DNA of 51,529 nt from Pirellula sp. (lineage in GTDB: Bacteria; Planctomycetota; Planctomycetia; Pirellulales; Pirellulaceae), in assembly GCA_021736575.1 (NCBI GenBank), contig JAIPFP010000009.1, forward strand, positions 1 through 51,529. The letters run 5' to 3'. The notes beneath the pieces are model-generated. The model ran no database searches and was not told the DNA's origin. It saw nothing but the letters and a program-made list of their open reading frames with translations. Positions 16,901-24,773 of the stretch are shown piece by piece. The stretch's first letter is position 1. Every line of letters begins with the position of its first letter. The position numbers and the translations under genes were made by a program.

Positions 16901-16918
16901 GCAACGATTGGAAAGTAG
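13904..16918 (+). CDS. PVC-type cytochrome: membrane-bound-dehydrogenase-like propeller, HEAT repeats and CxxCH haem domain
   Basis: 1004 residues with a Sec signal (FPQFFLVAFVCCFSVGIQK). The N-terminal ~400 residues form the planctomycete 'membrane-bound dehydrogenase' beta-propeller (TIGR02604-like): LVAAEPQVVDPVSMQIDEQGRIWVVEMRDY, then FASGNPQ, GPNGDIYVVDMYR and the IEHPEWVP tail. The middle ~400 residues are helical repeats of HEAT type. The C-terminal ~140 residues are the PVC haem domain (TIGR02603-like), with CAACH at 871-875, TIVGPDISD, ILDPN and MPEGIEAQ, which contains the likely Met ligand. The start at 13904 has AGGA upstream. Such proteins are periplasmic and probably pass electrons from sugar or polysaccharide oxidation. 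The 3' end overlaps the convergent S8 gene by 135 bp, and its last codons are duplicated at 18532. Confidence 0.9.
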   Translation: MFLPMKNWTRSTFPQFFLVAFVCCFSVGIQKTGGADPKPQSPVVPADSLKWLETQAGFRVELVAAEPQVVDPVSMQIDEQGRIWVVEMRDYPTEDDSPKSRIVVLQDNDQDGFYESSKVFADKLRFATGVQPWQNGALVTVQGQLLMLRDTDGDLQADTQEVWLEGFASGNPQLRANHPTIAPDGWLTIASGLRGGKIKQSIPFANPDSRETELLDMAGCDLRVHMLTGKVECIAGPTQFGLSFDKFGHRYGCSNRQPCFEILSERTDLGASPLAGLAGATSEVSPGESASKVYPLVNAWTTSNLHAGQFTAACGLLVSHSRHFGDAPFATALTCEPTGGLVQRRSMTRQNGRSKVSDEPALKEWLASRDSWFRPVDLCEGPNGDIYVVDMYRAVIEHPEWVPAELKTRPDQRFGDSHGRIYRVSRSAEKKGNKVGTVQPNIVEWMQHEDTWNRSIASRLFLEAMHGERDESLIEKVRAIALDPMLGDGSITCACSLLASCGALDERTLNLLLQFPNAHRRTLAWNCLRRATTETSDRWCDRARDAIGNEDATLDELRAAAWFVSAHANQIDVPAEDVLKLFSRNAANALLVHGNDAHLWMAMSAACKGKLSSLIENYHLAISESKNDAFPEVARDAIVRLALRVAQQGSELNIAEWMERYTQSSATLVNASSHQCTFAILEGFVRSGKVRVPSGSSLERLLLETSTSGVDPINQRAAIAMLSACSSDEAKRTCMKLLEGSDAKILKLAVATCSAHDTPEFGIWLLDRLPTAMPDIRQELFVAVKSKPSRLMAMLDRLESGAMSTRVFDASQMQSLRAIQDPMIAPRLAKVLAASVNSNRQKVIDDYTQQLMSIDVDEHANRGKAVFEKNCAACHRLDSVGTIVGPDISDSRVQAFDKLLVSILDPNRSIDANYFRYLARTEDGKVIEGVMKDSNASTITLQNQNGATILERSMIEELKSSGTSLMPEGIEAQIPARDMADLLWYIKNWRYTAEKIPANATIGK

Positions 16919-18346
16919 ACGTACGAGCGATTTTTTCGCCGCCGGGGCTCGCATCAGTAGGAAAAGGGAACAGACTCCAAGCAATGCAATGCTGCTGGGT
17001 TCGGGGACTGCCGTAAAATTCCATGCAAGCCCGAAAGCGGAATTGGCCGTTGAGGAAACTTGAATGGTATACAAGCCGGCATTTAGATTTCTGAGGTAAA
17101 TGTGTTCGATATTGTCGACCAAGCTTCGGCTTGACACAATTTCAGTCCCAAGAAAACTCGTTGTGGAGTCGAAGAGTTTGAGGTCCATATTTGCAAGCGA
17201 CAGCGTGGAATTGAAATTACCAGATCCATCTTGATACTTTGCGTTCCAATCAAGCAAAATGGATGCTTCCGTGACCGTCTGTCCGACGTTGATGTTCCAA
17301 TACATTGGTGTTGTCGGATCGATGGACGGTCCATAGTCCCAACCCTTTAGGTTACTATTGGCGACAGGGATTGTGATGACTCCATTGGACTCCCCAGCCT
17401 GGAGTATTTTGTAACTGTTGTACACGTTAACTTCACCTGCTCCAAATTTGCTGTCGAGCGGTTGAGTCGTCGTATTGGACCAAGTTGGGAAGGGGTCTTT
17501 GCTCGCACCAGCCATGATGATGGCCTTCATGGCTTCGCTGTTGCGAGCGTTGGTCATCCCAAAGTCGTTTGCCGCAGAGTGAAGCAGTGTGGCTGCAGAG
17601 CTGACAATAGGAGTTGCCCCACTCGTAGTTCCCGATGGAGCGACGATATCGGGTTTCGTTCGACCAGCAACGCCCAGGTTGGTCAGGCCAAAGCTATGTA
17701 GTCCATCGCTCCTCCCAACGACGATCGAATTGTACGACTGCCCATAAATGGCGGGCAAAGATCCAACGCCATTATTCAGAGCGACCGCTGACGTAAAATT
17801 ATCTCGCGTAATTGTATAGTCCAACCTGGCATTCGCCTCGACGGCGAGAGAGGTCGGAAATCCAGCACTAATCGTCCCGATATAGGAATGATTGACGACT
17901 GAAAAGGAGGTTGCCACCGGGTTCGTGCCCGCTGCTCCGAGTGCTTGTTTCACACCCACAAAATTGTCCGCATCGTAGACGCGAATATTGGTGACTCCCG
18001 GCGACATACTCGTTGAGCTACCAAAGAAAAATTGCCCTGTGAGAGTCGAGTGGACCGACGTGTTTCTTGGGTTCAGATTGCTTTCGTCTACAAACGTTTT
18101 TAGTGCAAATTCAGGTTGCGAAACATTAGGGAAGTAGGTGTTTGTACCTGCACCACCAGAATTGGCTTCGACGAGCCCAACGGTAATGCCTGAACCATTG
18201 GCCAGAGTTGGCCCAACCTCGTTCCTCAGTTTGTCGAAGCCTACTTGTGTCTTGTACCCCTGAGCAACGACAAAAGAGTCTGAAAAAAAATGGAATGAGA
18301 TCGCGACAATCGCAAGCCGCCAAATTTGAGCTCGAATCATTACCAT
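16784..18346 (-). CDS. S8-like (subtilisin-fold) secreted protein with PEP-CTERM tail
   Basis: About 520 residues from ATG 18346, chosen because a signal peptide (IWRLAIVAISFHFF...VVAQG) follows directly; the frame stays open further upstream without such a leader. Subtilase features in order: ITVGLVEANSG at ~54-64, where the usual catalytic Asp is read as Glu; VHSTLTGQ for the catalytic His; VALNNGVG for the oxyanion Asn; and SGTTSGATPIVSSAA for the nucleophile Ser. A PPC-like beta domain follows, then the sorting signal VPEPSSIALLG and a hydrophobic helix. PEP-CTERM tails normally end a few residues after this helix; here about 50 extra residues continue, encoded antisense to the cytochrome gene. 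Activity is uncertain because of the Asp-to-Glu change. Confidence 0.75.
   Translation of the reverse strand: MVMIRAQIWRLAIVAISFHFFSDSFVVAQGYKTQVGFDKLRNEVGPTLANGSGITVGLVEANSGGAGTNTYFPNVSQPEFALKTFVDESNLNPRNTSVHSTLTGQFFFGSSTSMSPGVTNIRVYDADNFVGVKQALGAAGTNPVATSFSVVNHSYIGTISAGFPTSLAVEANARLDYTITRDNFTSAVALNNGVGSLPAIYGQSYNSIVVGRSDGLHSFGLTNLGVAGRTKPDIVAPSGTTSGATPIVSSAATLLHSAANDFGMTNARNSEAMKAIIMAGASKDPFPTWSNTTTQPLDSKFGAGEVNVYNSYKILQAGESNGVITIPVANSNLKGWDYGPSIDPTTPMYWNINVGQTVTEASILLDWNAKYQDGSGNFNSTLSLANMDLKLFDSTTSFLGTEIVSSRSLVDNIEHIYLRNLNAGLYTIQVSSTANSAFGLAWNFTAVPEPSSIALLGVCSLFLLMRAPAAKKSLVRLLSNRCVRGDFFGSVSPILDVPQQVSHVACGDLSLDPFGHERSS
16880..17100. repeat. Direct duplication, copy A (functional)
   Basis: This 221-bp block covers the last 12 codons plus stop of the cytochrome gene and the 3' end of the S8/PEP-CTERM gene. 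It is repeated in the same orientation at 18532-18764 with about 15-20% divergence and a ~19-bp insertion in the second copy. Homology stops at both ends abruptly. Confidence 0.85.
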
Positions 18347-18531
18347 AATAATTAGCCACTCGAGAAACAAAGGAAAAACATCGCCGATCGAATCCAAAAG
18401 CCTTAATCGCACAATCCTGGAAATGGGCTCTCCATTTTCGGTGCTCGTTTCATCGGATCCATCCACAAATTCACAGGCCGACATTCTAGTTCAAAACCGA
18501 AAAGAAAAGAATCAAGAATGGGCGGTTTACG

Positions 18532-18764
18532 GCCGAAAAAATCCCCGCGAGCGCAACGATTGGAAAGTAAATCTACGAGGGATTTTTTCGCTCACGGGGC
18601 TCGCACCAACAGGAAAAGGGAACAGACCCGAATGGCACTTAACCCCAAGCAAAGCAATGCTGCGAGGTTCGGGGACTAAAAATGCCAGGCAAGCCCGAAA
18701 GCGGAATTGCCGTTAGAGGAAACTTGAATGGTATACAAGCCGGCATTCAGATTTTTGAGGTAAA
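18532..18764. repeat. Direct duplication, copy B (decayed)
   Basis: This is the second copy of 16880-17100. It opens with an intact copy of the cytochrome tail codons (AEKIPASATIGK and a stop) and continues with the complement of the S8 gene's 3' end. It lies between the start of the S8 gene and serB, so the S8 gene is now bracketed by direct repeats. Confidence 0.85.
18571..18764 (-). pseudogene. Remnant of a second S8/PEP-CTERM gene 3' end
   Basis: Read on the minus strand, the block encodes LKNLNAGLYTIQVSS and NSAFGLAWHF, matching the C-terminal beta domain of the neighbouring S8 protein. It then meets a TAG where the intact gene has TAV before its VPEP, because four bases are missing. 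A frame-shifted VPEPRSIALLGV remains downstream. No start or upstream coding part exists, so this is a truncated relic of a tandem duplication. Confidence 0.75.
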
Positions 18765-18787
18765 CCGTCGTGTGCGGGATTCCTGGA

Positions 18788-20023
18788 TCACGTCAAATCC
18801 CGGTCGCGGACACCGAGGAGGTAGAGGACGGAATCGAGACCCATTGTGGAAACTTGGTGTTCTGCGGACTGACGGACGACTGGCTTTGCATGGAATGCGA
18901 TTCCCAATCCAGCTCGAGCTAGCATCGGCAAGTCATTAGCTCCATCACCGATGGCGATCGTTTGTTTTCGGTCAATCCCCTCATTCGTTGCAAGCTGCTC
19001 TAGCAAGACAGCTTTTCGCTGTGCATTGACAATCGGTCCAAGTACCTGGCCAGTCAATTTACCATTGATAATCTCTAGCTCGTTGGCGTAGACATGATCG
19101 ATAGCCAGACGCTCCTGCAAGTACCTGCCGAAGTAGGTGAAGCCACCCGAGAGAATGGCCGTACGATACCCGAAACGGCGAAGCGTGGTCAGCAAGAGTT
19201 CTGCCCCTTCGTTGAGTTCAAGTCTGGCGGCAATCTTGGGCAAAACACTTTCCGACAAACCGGCAAGTTTTCCGACGCGAAGTCGAAGCGATTCATCGAA
19301 GTCCATTTCGCCGCGCATGGCTGCTTCGGTAATCAAGGAGACTTCGCCACCAACCCCAGCCTCCTTCGCAAGCTCGTCAATGACTTCAGCTCGCAAGAGA
19401 GTCGAATCCATGTCGAGTGCAACGACACGTCGATTGCGACGGTATGCGTCGTCTCGCTGCCAAGCCAAATCGAGGTTCAGTTGACTTGAAAGTTCGAGAA
19501 GACGTGCCTTCAGTTGAGTCGAGTCGCGGGGCTCACCGCGCAGTGAAAATTCGACACAGGCTCGAGTCAATGCGCTGGTCGTGACACGTGGTGGTCGTCC
19601 CGATAGCCTGGTGATGACATCGATGTTTAGCCCTTGTTCAGACAACATATGACTGACTGCGTAGAACTGTTTTGCGGAGATAGCTCGCGATAACAACGTG
19701 AGAATGAACCGAGACTTCCCCTGACGGTCAACCCAGTTGTCGTAGTCTTGATCGGGAATTCGCTTGGTATTGCATTTTAGGCCAAGCGAATGGCCTCGTT
19801 CCTGCAACTCGTGAATAATCGTCTCGTCACATTTTCCTGCTGGAATTCGAACCAGAATACCCAGCAGTAGCGATTGGTGTATGACCGCCTGATTGACATC
19901 GATAATCATGCAATCGGAGGTTGCCAGAATTTCGGACAGCGAGGCAGTCAGTCCGGGACGATCCTCGCCGGTAAAGCGGAGCAAGACGAGAGTCGAATCC
20001 TGATTGGGCGGTTTTGCATTCAT
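18788..20023 (-). CDS. serB: Phosphoserine phosphatase with twin ACT-like domains
   Basis: About 411 residues from ATG 20023 (MNAKPPNQD); a TTG at 20056 would add eleven. The N-terminal ~180 residues hold two ACT-like regulatory domains (LVLLRFTGEDRPGLTASLSEIL, and RFILTLLSRAISAKQFYAVSHML). The C-terminal ~210 residues are the HAD phosphatase: motif I VVALDMDSTLL (nucleophile Asp and general acid Asp), motif II ILSGGFTYF, and motif IV GDGANDLPMLARAGLGIAF. The enzyme hydrolyses phosphoserine to serine, the last step of serine synthesis, in the cytoplasm; the ACT domains likely sense amino acids. It lies 117 bp downstream of a D-2-hydroxyacid dehydrogenase gene on the same strand. Confidence 0.93.
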   Translation of the reverse strand: MNAKPPNQDSTLVLLRFTGEDRPGLTASLSEILATSDCMIIDVNQAVIHQSLLLGILVRIPAGKCDETIIHELQERGHSLGLKCNTKRIPDQDYDNWVDRQGKSRFILTLLSRAISAKQFYAVSHMLSEQGLNIDVITRLSGRPPRVTTSALTRACVEFSLRGEPRDSTQLKARLLELSSQLNLDLAWQRDDAYRRNRRVVALDMDSTLLRAEVIDELAKEAGVGGEVSLITEAAMRGEMDFDESLRLRVGKLAGLSESVLPKIAARLELNEGAELLLTTLRRFGYRTAILSGGFTYFGRYLQERLAIDHVYANELEIINGKLTGQVLGPIVNAQRKAVLLEQLATNEGIDRKQTIAIGDGANDLPMLARAGLGIAFHAKPVVRQSAEHQVSTMGLDSVLYLLGVRDRDLT

Positions 20024-20139
20024 GAAAGGGATTCTAGTGAATCCTCCGGGATTCAACGAGCCAGGTCCTACGGGATTTTAGTACTGTTCGGTTTTTACTA
20101 GGCATCACGTGGAGTACGCCATTCCCCTAACAAGCAACG

Positions 20140-21072
20140 TCATTGCACTTCGCAAGCCAAGGGCTTTCCCGCAAGGCCGTTTAGCAAATTCTCCACGGAC
20201 AATTCAGCCATCCGTCGACGAGTCTGTACAGTAGCGCTCCCGACATGGGGCGTAATGGTGACGTTTTCTAGCTTCAGAAGAGGATGCTCGCGAGGCAAGG
20301 GCTCTGGTTCCGTCACATCCAACGCGGCCGCGAAGATTCGCTTCGCGATCATCGTCTCCGTTAAGGCTTGGGTGTCGACGATACCGCCACGTGAAATGTT
20401 CACCAACGTCGCGGTTGACTTTAACAACGCGAGTTCCCGAGCGCCGATCATGCCCACAGTCTCCGCTGTCAAGGGAACCATCAACACAACAAAATCGCTC
20501 TCCCGAAGAAGTGCATCCAGTGAGACATACTGAGCAGAATAGTCGCTTTCGGCAGCCATTCGGCGGTTTCGATTGTGATATAGGATTCGCATGTCGAAGC
20601 CGGTGGCTCGCTTGGCGATTTGTGTTCCAATGCTTCCCATGCCAACAATCCCCAATGTCGCGCCGTGAACGTCGCGTCCATGACGGTCGTTGACGTCGAA
20701 TACCGTTGTATCTAATCGTCGAGCAAATCGGTCCCCCTCAACCAAACGACGAGCCGCAGCCAATAACAAGGCCATGGCCATATCTGCGACTGCTCCATCC
20801 AAAACTCGCGGTGTATTGCCAACTGGAATTCCGCGTTGCTTCGCGGCGACAAGATCAATATGGTCGACCCCGACTCCGTGATTCGAAATGACCCTCAAAT
20901 GAGGAGACCGGTCCATGAGTTCTGCATCGACACTTGCATGCCCATAGCAGTAGATGGCATCGACCGGTTCCTGGTTTTCATCCCAAGGCACCAACTCGAC
21001 ACGTTTCGCCAGCAGTTCTTCTATCGTAGGATTGAGAATGCGTTTTGCGAGAACTCTTGGTCGGCTTGTCAT
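20140..21072 (-). CDS. D-2-hydroxyacid dehydrogenase (GRHPR/SerA-like, NAD(P)-dependent)
   Basis: 310 residues from ATG 21072 (MTSRPRVLAKRI), as the 26 codons upstream do not fit the family. The Rossmann turn LGIVGMGSIGTQIAKR is at ~147-162. The catalytic triad is visible: Arg in LVNISRGGIVDTQAL, Glu in DVTEPEPLPREHPLL and His in ITPHVGSAT. The NHGVGVDHIDL segment is characteristic of the family. At 310 residues it lacks the ACT domain of full-length SerA, so it resembles glyoxylate/hydroxypyruvate reductase or a short phosphoglycerate dehydrogenase. The position upstream of serB is consistent with a serine/glyoxylate role, but the substrate is not proven. Confidence 0.9.
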   Translation of the reverse strand: MTSRPRVLAKRILNPTIEELLAKRVELVPWDENQEPVDAIYCYGHASVDAELMDRSPHLRVISNHGVGVDHIDLVAAKQRGIPVGNTPRVLDGAVADMAMALLLAAARRLVEGDRFARRLDTTVFDVNDRHGRDVHGATLGIVGMGSIGTQIAKRATGFDMRILYHNRNRRMAAESDYSAQYVSLDALLRESDFVVLMVPLTAETVGMIGARELALLKSTATLVNISRGGIVDTQALTETMIAKRIFAAALDVTEPEPLPREHPLLKLENVTITPHVGSATVQTRRRMAELSVENLLNGLAGKPLACEVQ

Positions 21073-21380
21073 GTAAGTATGATAGCGAAGACCCAGGGCA
21101 GCGTCGAGGTTCGTTGCGTGGACCTGGTTCGCCTGGCTCGACGGTTTCACAAGTTAGAACGCTTCGCCGCTTCGACATGCAAACGCTATGACCCTCGCAA
21201 TCCTTAACATTTAGAATTTTATTCACGTGGAAAAGCACATTGACTAAAGCCGTGACGCGAGCGACTCGATGTTCGGGAAAGATTCCATTCGGAGTCGACA
21301 TGTTTTCCAGTACGCACATGGATGTGCTCGGTCCGCAACAACCGGGAGTCAGGCCAGACGCTTGACCTATCACACATCCT

Positions 21381-22514
21381 ATGATCTCCAATTTTCTACA
21401 AAAGCCGCTTGGAATCGTGACGGTCCTAACCGCCGCAGTAGGTGGCCCTTACGCTGCTTTTGAAACCGATCTTGGCACCTCGTTGCGCCAGTCGTTGGTC
21501 AACGCGAGTTCCATCGCGACAACCAATAGCAGCGAGTCCCAGCTCTCAACGCCCGAGCAATTGGATCCGTACGCGCTCTTGGGATCCAAAAGCAATTCGA
21601 CGCCTCAAAGCAATTTGACACCGCAAAGCAATTTTATACCGAATGGATACGTCTCAGGTGCGAATGCTGCGGTAACGGAAAGTGGTTGGAGAAGCGATTC
21701 CTCGACGCCTGCGGGGCAATTGGTGTCAACCGTCTATGGACCAACCACCGTTTATCCAGTTGGTCCCAATACTCCGTTTCCAAATGCGGGAGCGTTCCAA
21801 CAAGGTACTTACCCTCAAGCAAGCCAACCGTTCCGACAAGAGATACCGCAGGCTTATGCATCGGGATACTTAGGCAACCCGATAGCCCTACCTAACCCTG
21901 CCGTAGAGAACCGTGCGGGAACATCGCAGGTCATACCTGGGGGAACAGATCAGCTTTGGGATTACACGTTGGGCACTCCCTCGCTGCCACAGCTCCAGCA
22001 GCAACCACAAACTGCGGTTGGAGGTGGAGTTGTGAATGACCTCCGAGAAGTTCTGCGCTTTGACATTGTTCCAGGCTGGCTACCTCAGCGATTTGCTAGG
22101 GTAACCACCGTGACCTCCAACGTCCAAATGGACGGCTTGCGAGTTCCGCTGATCACTGGCACGCAACCCAAAGATATCGCGGGCTCGTTGACCTATTACT
22201 TCGACGCGTCCAAGGCCTTGAAACGTATCAATCTGCATGGTCTGACAGGTGACCCGACGCAATTGACCACTCTGATGGTCCAGTTCTACCAATTGAAACC
22301 CGAGCAAAGCTTAGGTGGACAATTGTTCACGTCTCGATGGAACAATCGCGTTACAAGCGTCATGCAAATCGCCCCGGCACCCATCATTTATGCAGGCGCA
22401 GATCATTCGAAGTACATCATTTTCCTCGAACTAAACCAACCGTCGAGCCATTACGCGATCAGCGAAGAAGCTAGCGAAATCCTTCGTACCTTGCAAGCCA
22501 CGCAACGCTGGTGA
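21381..22514 (+). CDS. Conserved planctomycete-type secreted protein, function unknown
   Basis: 377 residues starting MISNFLQKPLGIVTVLTAAVG, a possible signal anchor. Residues ~40-210 are low-complexity, rich in Ser, Asn, Pro and Gln, and include a repeated TPQSN motif (residues ~70-85). The C-terminal ~165 residues, from GGGVVNDLREVLRFDIVPGWLP to the end, look folded: an alpha/beta domain with RVTTVTSN, MDGLRVPLITG, GSLTYYFD and an ending HYAISEEASEIL. I do not assign a named family with confidence. It is divergent from the dehydrogenase gene and convergent with the COG3014-like gene, with stops two bases apart. Confidence 0.75.
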   Translation: MISNFLQKPLGIVTVLTAAVGGPYAAFETDLGTSLRQSLVNASSIATTNSSESQLSTPEQLDPYALLGSKSNSTPQSNLTPQSNFIPNGYVSGANAAVTESGWRSDSSTPAGQLVSTVYGPTTVYPVGPNTPFPNAGAFQQGTYPQASQPFRQEIPQAYASGYLGNPIALPNPAVENRAGTSQVIPGGTDQLWDYTLGTPSLPQLQQQPQTAVGGGVVNDLREVLRFDIVPGWLPQRFARVTTVTSNVQMDGLRVPLITGTQPKDIAGSLTYYFDASKALKRINLHGLTGDPTQLTTLMVQFYQLKPEQSLGGQLFTSRWNNRVTSVMQIAPAPIIYAGADHSKYIIFLELNQPSSHYAISEEASEILRTLQATQRW

Positions 22515-22516
22515 TT

Positions 22517-23890
22517 TTAGCGGTTGCTGCACATGATCTGGCTAACGCTGCGAGCATCCGGAAACCAACAAATCACATACGTGTTTTGACCGTCGACAAC
22601 GCGGACGGACGTTTGCTGGCTTGGCCCAACCGGTCGGCTTGCACTCAACGGGCTCAATTGCAATTGATGATCGCCCGTTGGCACTTCGACTCGCAGGACT
22701 TGGATGTCGCGTGGGAGCAAGCCCCAGCAGCGCGTATCGGCTGCCTCGCTTGCCTCCCAAGCGATACCGGCCAAATCCATTCCGATCGCAGTTAGACCAC
22801 CCTTGTCCATCGAGCTTTTGGCAGCCACAATCGTCGCTTTCTTGATAACTCGCCGTGCAACGGCACGAGCCATGATCGAATTCCGATTTGCTTGAAACGT
22901 CGAAATGGCGAGCTGCTCGATGTTGGCCAAGGAGGATGTGGGTCCAATGCGCTGAGCGTTGATTTGAACGCCCACAGAGTCCACGTCAGTAGGAGGAACA
23001 ACGATGTCTGGTATCTTGATCGGCGCGATGGTCGGCGGCAGTTTATAAGGCCCGACTGCGGATATGATCTGGTCGGCTATGAGCAACGCGGCGCTGGTGG
23101 GCTGCTCTGCCACCTCGACTTTGTATGGGCCTCGACCAACCATCGCAAACACATAGACTACGCCGTGACCAGGTTGTGAATGCACTCCACTCTGAACACG
23201 AGCCAAATCCCATTGCAACGGCTCGCTACTCGGAAGAAGGTTCGAAGCGATCGCGTAGTTTCGTGACGCATCATCGTAGTCGTGATGTGTGGCCTCACGA
23301 AGCATGCCTCGCATATAGAATCCAAGGGGCAGCGGCGTATATTCATCTTTCTTTTTGCCACTGCTCGATTCGAATTTATCCGCAAGTTGTTCGTGCTTGT
23401 CTTGGATTTGAAGCGTGTAGCTCTCGGCGTCCATTCCATCCTGCATCAGATTGGAAAGCGACAGAAAGACTCGCAGCAAAATTTTTTCGTAGTCTTCACC
23501 GGAATAGGATCTCACTTGATCGTCCGTCCACATCGAGACCGTTTTCTCTGCAAACGAGTCTTGTTCGAGATGATCAAAGCGATCGCGAACATCTTTGAGA
23601 CGCGTCTCGGCTTGCTTGGCTTGGCCGCTCAAAAGATCGACAACCGCTAAATCCAAATTGACAACATCGCGATCATGTCGATTGGTTTTGGAGAGCTTCT
23701 CAAGACTTTCGCGGCAGGCCTGGAGTTGGCCATCGTAGAAGAGATTGCGAGGTTGGGCGATCCGTTTCGCATGCGTGGAACAGCCACTCTGGCTCACCGA
23801 CACCAGTCCTGCTAAAAGAGTACCAATAGCGAGAAGGATTGCGGCCCGATGTTGATTTGCCGATGTACGGGACGGGTCGCATCGAATCAT
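22517..23890 (-). CDS. COG3014-like lipoprotein paired with LpoB
   Basis: 457 residues with a lipoprotein-type leader (AAILLAIGTLLAGLVSVSQSGC) so Cys ~36 is probably lipidated. The N-terminal half has TPR-like helices (FYDGQLQACRESLEKLSK and YSGEDYEKILLRVFLSLSNL); the latter is the hallmark of the uncharacterised COG3014 family. The C-terminal part contains a long Val/Ile/Pro-rich beta region (PPTIAPIKIPDIVVPP). Its start codon overlaps the stop of the LpoB-like gene by four bases (ATGA), so the two are translated together, as also seen for COG3014 neighbours of lpoB in proteobacteria. The function is unknown; an envelope role beside LpoB is inferred. Confidence 0.8.
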   Translation of the reverse strand: MIRCDPSRTSANQHRAAILLAIGTLLAGLVSVSQSGCSTHAKRIAQPRNLFYDGQLQACRESLEKLSKTNRHDRDVVNLDLAVVDLLSGQAKQAETRLKDVRDRFDHLEQDSFAEKTVSMWTDDQVRSYSGEDYEKILLRVFLSLSNLMQDGMDAESYTLQIQDKHEQLADKFESSSGKKKDEYTPLPLGFYMRGMLREATHHDYDDASRNYAIASNLLPSSEPLQWDLARVQSGVHSQPGHGVVYVFAMVGRGPYKVEVAEQPTSAALLIADQIISAVGPYKLPPTIAPIKIPDIVVPPTDVDSVGVQINAQRIGPTSSLANIEQLAISTFQANRNSIMARAVARRVIKKATIVAAKSSMDKGGLTAIGMDLAGIAWEASEAADTRCWGLLPRDIQVLRVEVPTGDHQLQLSPLSASRPVGPSQQTSVRVVDGQNTYVICWFPDARSVSQIMCSNR

Positions 23891-24558
23891 CGCTTGAGTG
23901 GATTGTAGTTCCAGATCTTGCCCATCGCGGACTTGTGATAACCCTTGCGCACTTCGGATGAGAGCTTGTCGTACTCGCCGGTGTGCACGTTCGTTAACTC
24001 AAGTGTTAACTCATAATCGCGCTGCGTCGAACTGTTGCGTTTGGTTGTTCCGCTCGTTAGCGTCGCGTACAAGAAGTAATCGACCGGAGCACCGCTGCGT
24101 TGGAGTACCGCAGTGAATAACTGCATGTTGTCTGGAAGCATTAACGCATCTGGTCGCATACGTGTCTCGTGTAACGCAGCATCCACCATTCGGCGGCTGA
24201 TTGGGGTAAACGACTGCGACTCCAGAATTTTGGAATCGATTTGATTGTAGAGTTTGTCTTTGTAGTCGCCGATGTCTTCCGCGCTCTTGTTCTCGATCCC
24301 GATGAAGCAGATCGTTTTCTTGGCTGGGAATCCATCCGGCCCGATTATGCAATCCTCTGGGGACACTTGTTGCCTTGCCAAAAATTTGGCTACGGCTTCG
24401 TCTACCAACGGATCGAAGACCTCCGCACCTGCTTCGTGGCTACCGACAAGATTCTCCGCACCCGGTTTGATCACGTGTCCATATTGATAGCCCCTGCATC
24501 CGGCAAAACCGACGGCAGTGAGCATTGAGAAACAGGTAAGCCATTCTCGACGATGCAT
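23887..24558 (-). CDS. LpoB-like penicillin-binding-protein activator lipoprotein
   Basis: 223 residues from ATG 24558, preceded by GGGGAAAGGAA. The leader MHRREWLTCFSMLTAVGFAGCRG ends in a lipobox, with Cys ~21 lipidated. The body shows the LpoB pattern: FDPLVDEAVAKFLARQ, KKTICFIGIENKSAEDIGD, YKDKLYNQIDSKILES and DYFLYATLTSGTTKR, and ends with GKIWNYNPLKR. In proteobacteria LpoB is an outer-membrane lipoprotein that activates the bifunctional synthase PBP1B. Planctomycetes have peptidoglycan but a reduced set of synthases, so the partner here is unclear. It overlaps the next gene by four bases. Confidence 0.82.
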   Translation of the reverse strand: MHRREWLTCFSMLTAVGFAGCRGYQYGHVIKPGAENLVGSHEAGAEVFDPLVDEAVAKFLARQQVSPEDCIIGPDGFPAKKTICFIGIENKSAEDIGDYKDKLYNQIDSKILESQSFTPISRRMVDAALHETRMRPDALMLPDNMQLFTAVLQRSGAPVDYFLYATLTSGTTKRNSSTQRDYELTLELTNVHTGEYDKLSSEVRKGYHKSAMGKIWNYNPLKR

Positions 24559-24715
24559 ATGGGATTCCTTTCCCCGCAAAAACCATTCGACACTTTTGGC
24601 GAATTGTGCAATTCCGCGTCCTTGTGGACAATAGGAATATCGGAAAAACAAGTGACGATCATGCAGGACAATGGGAACATAATCGAAAGCCAGCAATCGT
24701 TGAATCAACCAAGAT

Positions 24716-24750
24716 TCGCTAGCAAACCATCGAATCGCTAGCAAACCATC
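24716..24750. repeat. Short direct repeat in the divergent region
   Basis: TCGCTAGCAAACCATC occurs at 24716-24731 and again at 24735-24750 (19-bp period). It sits between the LpoB-like gene and the small coupled gene ahead of the LptF/LptG permease and may be regulatory or a replication slip. Confidence 0.5.
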
Positions 24751-24773
24751 CATGTAGAAAAAACGGATCCGAG

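Noticed and set aside
18532-18764. Insertion sequence as explanation of the duplicated block
   Set aside because: No transposase, terminal inverted repeats or target-site duplication was seen; the block matches the neighbouring genes instead.
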